From Sediminispirochaeta sp. (lineage in GTDB: Bacteria > Spirochaetota > Spirochaetia > B11-G9): 41,068 nt of DNA. The notes beneath the pieces are model-generated. The model did no database searches. It had not been told where the DNA came from and saw nothing but the letters and a program-made list of their open reading frames with translations. This document shows, piece by piece, positions 8,139-15,988 of this stretch (the stretch's first letter is position 1; each line of letters begins with the position of its first letter). The stretch is taken from contig JANTFL010000009.1 in the NCBI GenBank assembly GCA_024763455.1, positions 1-41,068 of the forward strand. The letters are read 5' to 3'. Both the position numbers and the translations under genes were made by a program.

Positions 8139-9560
8139 ATGGATATTTTCGGATTGAAGGTCTTTATGGTTGGAATAAAGGGTACCGGTATGACGGCTCT
8201 TGCTGAACTTTATAGAAAGAGCGGAGCTTTTGTGTCCGGATCTGATAGAGCCGAAAAATTTTATACCGATACAATCCTTAATAATCTGGAAATCCCTTTT
8301 TTTGAAAGTTTTGATAAAGAGTATCTGCCTGATGATGTCGATCTGGTTATTTATTCTTCAGCATATTCTGTTGTGGAAAACCCGCAGTTAAACTATGCCC
8401 TTGAAAAAGGGTTCCCAGTACTGGAATATGCAGCGGCTCTGGGCAATCTTTCAAAAAGCAGATTCTCTATTGGAATTTCGGGAGTTCACGGTAAAACTAC
8501 AACAACTGCATTGACCGGGGCCTTGATAAAGGAACTTGATGTAGATGCAACTGTACTGGTTGGGTCAGGAGTCTCAAACTTTAATGGAAGTTCGGTTTTT
8601 GTTAATGGCAGTAAATACTTTGTTGCAGAGACATGTGAGTATAAAAGACACTTTTTAAACTACAGCCCGGATGTTATTGTAATAACAAGTATTGAAGAGG
8701 ATCACCTTGATTACTTCAGAGATATTGATGATATCTATGACGCATTTGTTTCCTACGGTCTGAAGCTTCCTCAAGGAGGTGCTCTTATTTACTGTGCTGA
8801 TGATGAGGGTGCAGTTCATGCCGCGGAGATGATTTTAAAGGAAAGGAGTGACTTGACAGGAATTCCTTACGGGGAAAAGGGTGAAGGAAGATATCAAATC
8901 ACCGATGAAAGTACTGGAAACGGCGAGACTTCGTTTCGGCTTAAAGGATTCGGGATCCCATTTAAAGTAAGAATCCCCGGGCATCATAGTGTCCTGGATG
9001 CAGCAGCAGCTGTCGCTGTTGTTGAAGCAATTTTAGCCAATGAGGGAATCGCTGTTGATGATGAAGTCCAAAAGAAAATTGCTGCGGGGCTTGCCTCGTT
9101 CAGGGGGAGTAAACGGAGGTCAGAGATTATCGGTGAATGGAAGGGGATTCTTGTTATGGATGATTATGCTCATCATCCTACCGAAATTTTCACTACCCTC
9201 AAAGGATTAAAAGAGTTCTACCCGGGAAGAAGACTGATTGTAGATTTTGCGTCCCATACCTACTCCAGGACAGAGGCTCTATTAGATGAGTTTGCCAGCT
9301 GTTTTTCTCCTGCAGATATGGTTATCCTTCATAAAATCTATGCTTCCGCCAGAGAAAAAAGGGGAAATATTACAGGCAGAGATCTTTACAACAAAGTCAA
9401 GGAGAAAAAAACAGCGGTCTACTATTTCAATGAAGCTCTTGAATCCACGGGGTTTTGTATGGACCAGCTGACTGCCGGTGACATATTTATAACAATGGGT
9501 GCTGGAGACAACTGGATCCTCGGACAGAAAATAGCAGAAGAACTTAAAAAGGCAGAGTAA
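8139..9560 (+). CDS. murC: UDP-N-acetylmuramate--L-alanine ligase (Mur ligase)
   Basis: A 473-residue cytoplasmic ATP-dependent ligase that adds the first amino acid of the peptidoglycan stem peptide. The N-terminal UDP-binding motif is GIKGTGMTALAEL, the ATP loop is GVHGKTTTT (about residue 113), the central motif is SIEEDHLDYF, and the C-terminal domain shows DDYAHHPTEI and SHTYSRT. The order and length fit MurC. The recycling ligase Mpl shares this fold and cannot be fully excluded, but the C-terminal motifs are closer to MurC. The start is fixed by an in-frame stop at 8127-8129, and there is no ribosome-binding site. It begins a run with yicC, a nucleotide kinase, rpoZ and miaA. Confidence 0.85.
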   Translation: MDIFGLKVFMVGIKGTGMTALAELYRKSGAFVSGSDRAEKFYTDTILNNLEIPFFESFDKEYLPDDVDLVIYSSAYSVVENPQLNYALEKGFPVLEYAAALGNLSKSRFSIGISGVHGKTTTTALTGALIKELDVDATVLVGSGVSNFNGSSVFVNGSKYFVAETCEYKRHFLNYSPDVIVITSIEEDHLDYFRDIDDIYDAFVSYGLKLPQGGALIYCADDEGAVHAAEMILKERSDLTGIPYGEKGEGRYQITDESTGNGETSFRLKGFGIPFKVRIPGHHSVLDAAAAVAVVEAILANEGIAVDDEVQKKIAAGLASFRGSKRRSEIIGEWKGILVMDDYAHHPTEIFTTLKGLKEFYPGRRLIVDFASHTYSRTEALLDEFASCFSPADMVILHKIYASAREKRGNITGRDLYNKVKEKKTAVYYFNEALESTGFCMDQLTAGDIFITMGAGDNWILGQKIAEELKKAE

Positions 9561-9562
9561 AC

Positions 9563-10429
9563 ATGAAAAGCATGACAGGGTATGGAATAAGTGAAATCCA
9601 GAATAAAAAGATCCGGATGGTCTGCGAGATCAAGTCCTACAATAACAAATTCCTGGATATGAGTATAAACATCCCCGCCTTTCTTTCCCCTCTTGACCCG
9701 GAAGTACGGCGATGGATAAAGACGAGAGTGGCACGGGGCCGAGTTGAGCTTACTGTACGGGTCAAGGAATTAGAGGAAGATCTTGAAGTGATTGTTGATT
9801 CCTCAGCGGTAAAAGCATACAGCAGTGCTCTGAGTAAGATTGCATCTGCTGCAGGTATCGAGGAAAAGCCGCACATAACCCACTTTTTAAAGCTGGAAGG
9901 GGTTTTAACTGCTTTGAAAAAAAGGGATATTGATGAGTATCGGGATATTCTTTTTACCGAGATGGAAAAAGCATTTGCAGAATATGAGAAAGGGAGAGAG
10001 CGAGAAGGAGTACAAACGGAAAGGGATATTGAAGATAATCTTTCTGCACTTGAAGAAATGCTTGCTCTCGTCAAGAGTAAAGAAAAAGAGATGGAGTCGA
10101 CCTTTAAGAAAAATATTGTAACAAGGTTCCATGAGCTGATCAATGAGGAACTGGATGAGAACAGGGTTCTTTCGGAAACGGCACTTTTACTGATGAAGTA
10201 CGGGATAGGAGAGGAAATCAACCGTCTTGAAGGGCATTTTAAGCAATTCCGTCTCTTTTTGAAGGAGAATAAACCTGTCGGGAAAAAGCTGGACTTTCTT
10301 TGTCAGGAGATAAACAGGGAGATTAATACAATAGGATCTAAGACAACATTGCTGGAAATCAGTAATTCTGTGGTAGGAGCTAAAGATTCACTGGAAAAAA
10401 TCAGGGAGCAGTTGAGAAATGTTGAGTAA
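9563..10429 (+). CDS. yicC: YicC/YloC-family endoribonuclease
   Basis: A 288-residue protein that begins with the family signature MKSMTGYG and continues EIKSYNNKFLDM and RVARGRVELTVRV. The C-terminal DUF1732 region shows GIGEEINRLEGHFKQF and GKKLDFLCQEINREINTIGSK. The middle is charged and probably coiled coil. Family members are reported to act as endoribonucleases in RNA turnover; the role here is by homology. It starts 2 bases after murC and overlaps the next gene by 11 bases. In many bacteria the yicC/yloC gene sits beside gmk and rpoZ; here the kinase in that slot is of another type. Confidence 0.93.
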   Translation: MKSMTGYGISEIQNKKIRMVCEIKSYNNKFLDMSINIPAFLSPLDPEVRRWIKTRVARGRVELTVRVKELEEDLEVIVDSSAVKAYSSALSKIASAAGIEEKPHITHFLKLEGVLTALKKRDIDEYRDILFTEMEKAFAEYEKGREREGVQTERDIEDNLSALEEMLALVKSKEKEMESTFKKNIVTRFHELINEELDENRVLSETALLLMKYGIGEEINRLEGHFKQFRLFLKENKPVGKKLDFLCQEINREINTIGSKTTLLEISNSVVGAKDSLEKIREQLRNVE

Positions 10430-10949
10430 TATAAAGATAGCTATTTCCGGAAAGAGCGGGTGCGGAAATACTACAGTAAGCAGACTGGTTGCTGATAAAC
10501 TGGGATTGAAACTGATAAATTATACTTTTAGGAATATGGCAGAAGATCTTGGTCTTTCTTTTGAAGAATTGAGAAAACGTGCTGAAAACGATGATTCTTA
10601 CGACAGAAAACTGGATTTGAAGCAGGCGGAGCTGGCTGAGGAGGGGGGCTGTGTCCTTGGATCCCGCCTGGCTATATGGATACTTAAGGATGCAGATTTA
10701 AAAGTGTATTTGACAGCTTCTGACAGGGTCCGCGCGGAGAGGATTGCCTCGCGTGAAGGAAAGACAGTTGAAGCAGCACTGAACGAGACGTTGGAAAGAG
10801 ACCACCTTGATCATGATCGGTACTTGCGCATCTATGGAATTGATAATGATGATCTATCAAAAGCGGATCTTGTTATCGATACTGAGAAAAACAATGCAGA
10901 CGATGTTGCTTCTTTCATTATAAATGCTGTAGAATCTTTACACAGATAG
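10419..10949 (+). CDS. Cytidylate-kinase-like P-loop kinase (archaeal-type CMP kinase family)
   Basis: A 176-residue protein with the nucleotide loop GKSGCGNTT (residues 10-18), in which the usual Walker A lysine is asparagine, as in other members of this family. The lid region is ASDRVRAERIASREGKTVEAA, and NETLERDHLDHDRYLRIYGID matches the archaeal-type cytidylate-kinase-like family. Expected activity is phosphate transfer from ATP to CMP or dCMP; the substrate is inferred. Its reading frame overlaps yicC by 11 bases, so translation is probably coupled. It sits where gmk lies in many genomes, between yicC and rpoZ. Confidence 0.8.
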   Translation: MLSNIKIAISGKSGCGNTTVSRLVADKLGLKLINYTFRNMAEDLGLSFEELRKRAENDDSYDRKLDLKQAELAEEGGCVLGSRLAIWILKDADLKVYLTASDRVRAERIASREGKTVEAALNETLERDHLDHDRYLRIYGIDNDDLSKADLVIDTEKNNADDVASFIINAVESLHR

Positions 10950-10965
10950 CATAAAACAGTATACT
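10937..10965 (+). promoter_or_regulatory. Promoter of rpoZ-miaA inside the end of the kinase gene
   Basis: TTTACA (10937-10942) and TATACT (10960-10965) with 17-bp spacing. The -35 box lies inside the last codons of the kinase gene. It gives rpoZ a leader of about 37 bases with an AGGAG site. Confidence 0.65.
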
Positions 10966-11008
10966 ATCCTTCACAGCTGATAGATAAGATAAAATAGGAG
11001 AATTATAG

Positions 11009-11203
11009 ATGGGTATTCCTCTGGACTTACTGATTACAAAGGATTCCAACGTATACGAAATGACCTGTGCAGTTATAAAAAGAGCGGAGTTGTTAACCCT
11101 GTCTGGTGAGAGCGAAGAACTTGCTTTAAAGGGTGAAAAAGTGGTTTCTACTGCCATTGATCAGATTCTTACGAAGAAAGTTGAGTACGAAATCACCGAT
11201 TAA
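11009..11203 (+). CDS. rpoZ: DNA-directed RNA polymerase omega subunit
   Basis: A 64-residue protein that helps assemble the RNA polymerase beta' subunit. The pattern is MGIPLDLLITKDSNVYEMTCAVIKRAELL followed by ALKGEKVVSTAIDQILTKKVEYEI. It corresponds to the omega helices and the K-V-V/T-x-A-x-x-I segment, in the short divergent form I associate with spirochaetes. It has an AGGAG ribosome-binding site and its own promoter. Its position between yicC plus a nucleotide kinase and a housekeeping gene is typical of rpoZ. The 3' end overlaps the miaA reading frame. Confidence 0.83.
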   Translation: MGIPLDLLITKDSNVYEMTCAVIKRAELLTLSGESEELALKGEKVVSTAIDQILTKKVEYEITD

Positions 11204-12113
11204 GCATCCTGTTATTCTTCTGTTCGGCCCCACAGGGGTGGGGAAGACAGATCTTATATTAAAATTATTTAAAGATACCTATGAAATAATCAACTCTGAT
11301 TCGATGCAGGTGTACAAGGGGATGGATATTGGTTCCGCGAAGCCTTCTTTACAGGAGCGTGCAGAAATCCCTCACCATTTGATTGATTGTATGCTTCCGT
11401 CAGAGCAGTTTAATGCCGGAATGTTTGTCAAGATGACTGACCGTTTAATCCCTGAGATAAGAGACAGGGGCAAGATCCCGGTAATCTCAGGGGGAACAGC
11501 TTTTTACTTTAAAAGTTTTCTCTATGGTCTGCCTGACCTTCCTCCTGTAGGGGTTGCAGTTCGGGAGTCACTGCTGAGCGAACTCAGCAGGAAAGGGTTG
11601 CCGGCACTTTATACTGAGCTCAAACTTGTCGATCCTCTCCGGGCAGAACAAGTTGACCCTGGTGATTCCTACCGAATCCTTCGGGCACTGGAGGTTTTTC
11701 GGGTTTCCGGGAAATCACTCTCATCCTTTAGCGTCCCGGACAAAATAAGAACGCATATCAGGCCTTTGGTGATTGGATTGGAACGGCCGCGGCAAGAGTT
11801 GTATGACCGGATTAATATGCGTGTTGATAGAATGATAGAACGGGGACTTATTGATGAGGTAAAGCATCTCATCGAAGCGGGGTATACTAAAAAAGATCCG
11901 GGAATGAAAGGGATCGGTTATGGTGAATTTTTCCTGCAGGCTGAAACGGGCGAATATACAACAGGTGATGTGATTGCCTTGATTAAAAGGAACAGCCGCA
12001 GATACGCAAAAAGACAATATACTTTCTTCAAAAAATTACCAATGGTAAAATGGTTTAACCCCGCTGATACGGCGGTTTTAGAAGCGGTTAAGGGCTTTAT
12101 AAAAAATGTTTAG
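11181..12113 (+). CDS. miaA: tRNA dimethylallyltransferase
   Basis: A 310-residue enzyme that adds a dimethylallyl group to A37 of tRNAs reading UNN codons. The ATP loop is GPTGVGKT, followed by INSDSMQVYKGMDIGSAKPS, IPHHLIDCM, FNAGMFVKM, PVISGGTAFYFKSFLYGLP and the C-terminal KGIGYGEF and RNSRRYAKRQYTFFK motifs. No ATG is available. I chose the TTG at 11181 (MSTKSPIKHPVILLFGPTG), which gives the usual family length and has a weak GAAGAAAG upstream. A GTG at 11133 would add 16 residues. The chosen start overlaps rpoZ by 23 bases. Confidence 0.93.
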   Translation: MSTKSPIKHPVILLFGPTGVGKTDLILKLFKDTYEIINSDSMQVYKGMDIGSAKPSLQERAEIPHHLIDCMLPSEQFNAGMFVKMTDRLIPEIRDRGKIPVISGGTAFYFKSFLYGLPDLPPVGVAVRESLLSELSRKGLPALYTELKLVDPLRAEQVDPGDSYRILRALEVFRVSGKSLSSFSVPDKIRTHIRPLVIGLERPRQELYDRINMRVDRMIERGLIDEVKHLIEAGYTKKDPGMKGIGYGEFFLQAETGEYTTGDVIALIKRNSRRYAKRQYTFFKKLPMVKWFNPADTAVLEAVKGFIKNV

Positions 12114-12137
12114 ATTTTACTGTTTTGGGTGTATAAT
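12109..12137 (+). promoter_or_regulatory. Promoter of the FecR-domain gene, placed for a leaderless start
   Basis: TTTAGA (12109-12114) and a perfect TATAAT (12132-12137) with 17-bp spacing. The ATG at 12144 lies six bases after the -10 box, and no ribosome-binding site is present. Confidence 0.65.
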
Positions 12138-12143
12138 TCTTAT

Positions 12144-13139
12144 ATGAAAAAGAATCTCTTTCTTCTATGTATGTTAATTTTTACTGTCGGTTCAATTTTT
12201 GCCCAGAGTCAAACTGTTTCAGATCAACCTGCGGGGGTAATTATTTATGCAGAAGGAACAGGCTTTGATGTTATTCACCGAGGGAAGATTACCTTTATCG
12301 ATCTAGCAAAGGGAGATGATCCATTCCAAATAGTGCTCGTAAAAGGGGATATCGTTAATACGTACGATGAGACGTTTATAGAAGTTCAGCTGACACCGTC
12401 ACAGAATACGGTTAAGATATCAGAGAATACAAGTTTTACCGTAAAGGAAACTGACAGTGCCGGGGGAGGAAATTTCGAGCTGAACTACGGCCGGGTCCGT
12501 GCTAAGGTTTCAAAACTTTTTGGGTCAAGAAAATTTCAGATTACCAGTCCGTCGGTAATTGCCGGTGTACGGGGGACTGATTTTGGCTGCAACGTAATAG
12601 CCCGGAAGGAGAGTGGCGGGGTTCAACTATCGGAAGTTTTCTGTTTTGAAGGAAGTGTCGCTGTCCAGCTCACGCGAGCTGATATAACCGAAAGTGAGTC
12701 TGAGGAAGTTATAATCAAAGCGGGTGAAATGGTAAAAGAGGAACAGATAGCGGAAGATAAAGGGAAATCGTCTATACTAACCGTCCAGACTGTTCCTCCT
12801 GAGATTAAGAGTTACTGGGAAATCCATGACTTTAAAGGAAGCACAAGAACACTGGAAAACAAAGAGGAAGCTCCTGCTCCAGGTGCACTTGATCAGCTGA
12901 AGGCTCAATCCGCCGCAATGCAGAGGAAAGAGAAATTGAAAAAAGCTGCACTATGGACAGGTACAGCAGGTCTTGTCGCAGAAGCCGCAGGTGCGCTTAT
13001 TTTTTTCAGCGGGGAGATAATCCCTTCTTTGCAGCACTATGATACAACACCCTACGCACAGGCAGCATTTATAAGCGGCGGAATTCTAATCGGCAGTTCG
13101 ATCCTCAGCCTGTTGGGGCTTGCTTCTTCCGGTAACTAG
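12144..13139 (+). CDS. Exported FecR-domain protein with C-terminal membrane segments
   Basis: A 331-residue protein. The start is set at 12144 because a clean signal peptide follows (MKKNLFLLCMLIFTVGSIFA, residues 1-20, then QSQ); an in-frame GTG at 12129 would overlap the promoter. Residues about 55-170 match a FecR domain: KGDIVNTYDETFIEVQL, ISENTSFTV, GRVRAKVSKL, FQITSPSVIAGVRGTDF and EVFCFEGSVAV. Two hydrophobic segments near the C-terminus (about 267-290 and 305-328) could anchor it in the inner membrane. FecR domains occur in anti-sigma regulators and in cell-surface proteins; no sigma factor or TonB receptor is adjacent, so a surface or structural role is as likely. Its stop codon overlaps that of AMMECR1. 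Confidence 0.8.
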   Translation: MKKNLFLLCMLIFTVGSIFAQSQTVSDQPAGVIIYAEGTGFDVIHRGKITFIDLAKGDDPFQIVLVKGDIVNTYDETFIEVQLTPSQNTVKISENTSFTVKETDSAGGGNFELNYGRVRAKVSKLFGSRKFQITSPSVIAGVRGTDFGCNVIARKESGGVQLSEVFCFEGSVAVQLTRADITESESEEVIIKAGEMVKEEQIAEDKGKSSILTVQTVPPEIKSYWEIHDFKGSTRTLENKEEAPAPGALDQLKAQSAAMQRKEKLKKAALWTGTAGLVAEAAGALIFFSGEIIPSLQHYDTTPYAQAAFISGGILIGSSILSLLGLASSGN

Positions 13140-13684
13140 TTTTCAGAAAAAATTACCGCAGAAAAGATCTGGATCACTGTTGAACTGTCTTTGTAGCAAT
13201 CCCCGCTCATCCCGGCTTTATAACAGGTGTTCCTAAGGAACTCTTCGCGCTTCCAACCCTGTTCTACCGGTACCTGGGGAAGGAGAACACCTGAGTAAAT
13301 ACCGTTTCTCATCAATATCCCATGGGTTCCTACCTGAATCTCGTTTAAAGATGAAATCCTCTTTAAAGGGGAAAGCACCGAGATTTCAATCTCTGTTTCT
13401 GGTAGTTCTTCCGGTGTCAGAGCTGGAAATCGCGGATCATGAAATGCACTTTCCCGTGCAAGCTTTTTAATTGCTGTAAACAAGGGATACACCGGAACGA
13501 TATTACCAATGCAACCACGTAAACGGCCATGAATATGAAGTGTAACGAAAGCTCCGAGAGGGGTTTCAAGTTTTTCGGAAGGTTGTTTATATGCTCCGTC
13601 CCTCTCCTCCAGATATGAGGCGATACTTTCTCTTGCCGTATGTAGCAGGAGTTCCTTTTCTGTATCTGAAAGGTTAAAATCCAT
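13136..13684 (-). CDS. amrA: AmmeMemoRadiSam system protein A (AMMECR1 domain)
   Basis: A 182-residue AMMECR1-domain protein. The hallmark LRGCIGN follows PLGAFVTLHIHGR, and HDPRFPALTPEELPETEIEISVLSPL and YSGVLLPQVPVEQGW are also present. It has a strong GGAGG site. It is the last gene of the folC-to-AMMECR1 operon and lies 11 bases after the MEMO-domain gene. In the AmmeMemoRadiSam system A and B are found with a radical SAM protein, which is absent from this window. The biochemical role is not established. Confidence 0.92.
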   Translation of the reverse strand: MDFNLSDTEKELLLHTARESIASYLEERDGAYKQPSEKLETPLGAFVTLHIHGRLRGCIGNIVPVYPLFTAIKKLARESAFHDPRFPALTPEELPETEIEISVLSPLKRISSLNEIQVGTHGILMRNGIYSGVLLPQVPVEQGWKREEFLRNTCYKAGMSGDCYKDSSTVIQIFSAVIFSEN

Positions 13685-13695
13685 AATAAACCTCC

Positions 13696-14535
13696 TTATC
13701 TATTATAAAAAGATAGTGCTCCAAAACATACTCTTTTTTCTGAAGGTTTCTTCATCCCTGTGTCCATACCGCTTCCGTCACAGCTGTGTGACAGCACCCT
13801 GTATGAAAGTTCACCGTTGAAGAGGAGGTAAAGAGCAGTAAGGGTATCTGCACTGCATGCGTTTATCTTTCCTTTGTCGAGCATCTGAGGAAACTCTTCC
13901 CACTTCTGCTGTGCGAGAAGCTTTAGAAAAAGATTGGTATCACGTTCTGCATCTTGCAGATGATCGTATGCAGAAAGGTTTGAAGAAACAACAAAGAGGG
14001 TAGACTCGAGACTGTCCACAACTGCCTCCTGCAATGCCGATGCAAGCTTTTTCGCTATTGACAGGGAGGGGAACCCGGTAAGCACGGGAATAATCTGTGC
14101 CTCAGGCCACAAGTACTGAATAAAGGGAAGCTGAACCTCAATCGAATGCTCCTCTGTGTGCGGGATATTATCAGCTTTAAATATTGGATTTGATGAAAGC
14201 AGTTTTTCAACAACCCCGGTGTCAACTTTCAGGATGCCTGAGGGCGTATCGAACGCAGTGTATTCAGGAAGGAAGACTGCTTTTTCCGGTTCCCTATGGA
14301 CTCTGGAAAGTAAGAAAACCCGTTTTACATACCGTTTCGACACGGTTTTGTAGGCATCCCCCATAAACTTCCCTGCATACCGATAGCCTGCATGGGGGGA
14401 AAGAATAATCTGAGCCTCACCGGCGGCTTCGCTCGAAGTTTCCATAAAAGTACGTACCGTATCAATGAGCTCATCTTTCCCCCCGGGGTAAAAGATCGAA
14501 CTTACCGTCGCTTCCCGTGTTTCTTTTTTACGCAT
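13696..14535 (-). CDS. amrB: AmmeMemoRadiSam system protein B (MEMO1 family)
   Basis: A 279-residue MEMO1-family protein. Motifs include the N-terminal FYPGGKDELIDTV, IILSPHAGYRYAGKFMGDAY with the first histidine, HTEEHSIEVQLPFIQYLWPEAQIIPVLTG with the second, and SSNLSAYD, where many relatives have SSDLSHY. The start is the ATG at 14535 with AGAGGA upstream; an adjacent in-frame TTG at 14538 is less likely. The gene overlaps the NFACT gene by 8 bases. MEMO proteins resemble non-haem iron dioxygenases in fold, but a bacterial activity is not proven. The C-terminal CDGSGMDTG region is short but present. Confidence 0.9.
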   Translation of the reverse strand: MRKKETREATVSSIFYPGGKDELIDTVRTFMETSSEAAGEAQIILSPHAGYRYAGKFMGDAYKTVSKRYVKRVFLLSRVHREPEKAVFLPEYTAFDTPSGILKVDTGVVEKLLSSNPIFKADNIPHTEEHSIEVQLPFIQYLWPEAQIIPVLTGFPSLSIAKKLASALQEAVVDSLESTLFVVSSNLSAYDHLQDAERDTNLFLKLLAQQKWEEFPQMLDKGKINACSADTLTALYLLFNGELSYRVLSHSCDGSGMDTGMKKPSEKRVCFGALSFYNR

Positions 14536-15985
14536 CAAATTTTCCTCTATTCAGCAGTTTATCCAGTCTTTTCCCATCCATGGTAATTGACAGATTTTTT
14601 TCATGGGTGGGGAGCACCAGTCCCTTTTTACCATTTTTTGCACGCCGGAGATATTTAGCCTGGGTGTAGTACAGCTCACCGTACCCGTTTTTCTTCCCTT
14701 TTGAAAAGAAAAGAGCAAGGTTTCCGGCATCAAGGAGTGTTTCCAGTGGAACAGACTTCCCCCGTTTGTACTTGATAAAAACATATCCCCCGGGGAAATC
14801 CCTGGTATGAAGCCAATAATCGTTCCCCTTGATGTATCTTCTCAAAAGAGAATCGTTCTCCAGAGCGGTCCTCCCTACCAGTATAGTAAAATCTCCGGAA
14901 AAAAACTGCAGCCCCGGAATTTTGTCCTTAATCTTTTTTTCAGGACTGCTTTTAATTTCTGCTGCGTACGTTCTCAGTTTGTCTAGCGAAGAGTTTAAAT
15001 CAAGATCAGGATCAAATAGTTTTCGGATATCCCCTTCGAGAGAAGCCTTTCTGGATTTCAGATTAGCGAGTTCCTGCCGTATATTTTCTTCTCCGGCTTT
15101 TTCTTTCTTGTATTTTTTAAACAGCTTCTCTACATTCTGGGAGGGAGAAATAGTGGGATCTATCTTTATCAAAATTTTTTCGTTGTTGTTGTAGTAGTTA
15201 TCTACGGTTATCTCTTCCATTCCGGGAGAAATTTCGTAAAGATGGGCTTTCAAAAGTTCGGCCTGTTCCCTGTAGGTTTCAAATCCTCCGGTTTGTAGAA
15301 ATTTTTCTTCGATGGATTCTATCGATGAATCTATTTGTGCCAGCTTTAAGTCAATAAGCTTCCTGATTCGTACGGACAGCTCTTTGAATTCTTCCTCATC
15401 TTCTCTGGACTTGTAAAATTTTTCAATAAAGGCATTAAACGATCCTTCCCCATCCCAATTCCGGATTTCAAAGATTTTTTCCTTTCCAGACGGTTTGTTG
15501 GAGAGTCCGGAAGCAGACGTTATCTGATCTTCCGGTTTGTACGCTTTGCCGGATATCTCTCCCTTTCCGGGTCTTCTGAAGAAGGCATCAAGTATAATAC
15601 CTTCGCTGTCAGTGGCGAGTATATTCGGGTTGCCTCCCCATAATCTAAGGTAGAGGCAGGTCTCTTCCTCCGCTCTGCGGATTTTGAGTAAGACAATCCG
15701 TTCTCCCTGAAGCTGAGAAGCCTCAACTATCCGGCCTCCGCTGATCCTTGATCTCAGGAGCTGTGCGAAACGCTGGAGAGGAATTTTGCTGGTAACTTTT
15801 CCTGTAAGACGGTGGAGCCGAACCTTTCCCTGTTTCATGGATACAAGGAGGGGGAAACGGTTACCGGGTTTGTACAGGTCCAGGACAAGGGTTTTAAAGT
15901 CCGGCTGCCGTATCTTCTGTATGTGTGAATTTACCAAATCCAGTTCTTCGAGTATGCGATCTATTTCTTTCCAGTTTAATGACAT
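14528..15985 (-). CDS. NFACT-family protein, RqcH/Rqc2-like
   Basis: A 485-residue homologue of RqcH, which binds 50S-nascent-chain complexes and recruits alanyl-tRNA to add C-terminal tails in ribosome rescue. The NFACT-N region (residues about 1-170) includes GNRFPLLVSMKQG and LRLWGGNPNILATD. A charged coiled-coil region follows (about 215-350). The C-terminal NFACT-R region shows NDYWLHTRDFPGGYVFIKYKRGKSVP and YYTQAKYLRRAKNGKKGLVLPTHEKNL. It is shorter than RqcH proteins of about 560-570 residues. At the position of the Asp-Arg pair important in RqcH it reads QGERIVLL, with Glu-Arg. It may be a true RqcH or a diverged member. The gene sits 3 bases after the macrodomain gene. Confidence 0.85.
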   Translation of the reverse strand: MSLNWKEIDRILEELDLVNSHIQKIRQPDFKTLVLDLYKPGNRFPLLVSMKQGKVRLHRLTGKVTSKIPLQRFAQLLRSRISGGRIVEASQLQGERIVLLKIRRAEEETCLYLRLWGGNPNILATDSEGIILDAFFRRPGKGEISGKAYKPEDQITSASGLSNKPSGKEKIFEIRNWDGEGSFNAFIEKFYKSREDEEEFKELSVRIRKLIDLKLAQIDSSIESIEEKFLQTGGFETYREQAELLKAHLYEISPGMEEITVDNYYNNNEKILIKIDPTISPSQNVEKLFKKYKKEKAGEENIRQELANLKSRKASLEGDIRKLFDPDLDLNSSLDKLRTYAAEIKSSPEKKIKDKIPGLQFFSGDFTILVGRTALENDSLLRRYIKGNDYWLHTRDFPGGYVFIKYKRGKSVPLETLLDAGNLALFFSKGKKNGYGELYYTQAKYLRRAKNGKKGLVLPTHEKNLSITMDGKRLDKLLNRGKFDA

Positions 15986-15988
15986 CTG

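Noticed and set aside
8139..9560. Mpl, the peptidoglycan-recycling ligase
   Set aside because: The fold is shared, but the overall length and C-terminal motifs fit MurC better, and the gene begins a housekeeping operon.
9637..10221. Long minus-strand open frame across yicC
   Set aside because: Its serine-rich, low-complexity product is the antisense shadow of yicC, which has clear family motifs on the plus strand.
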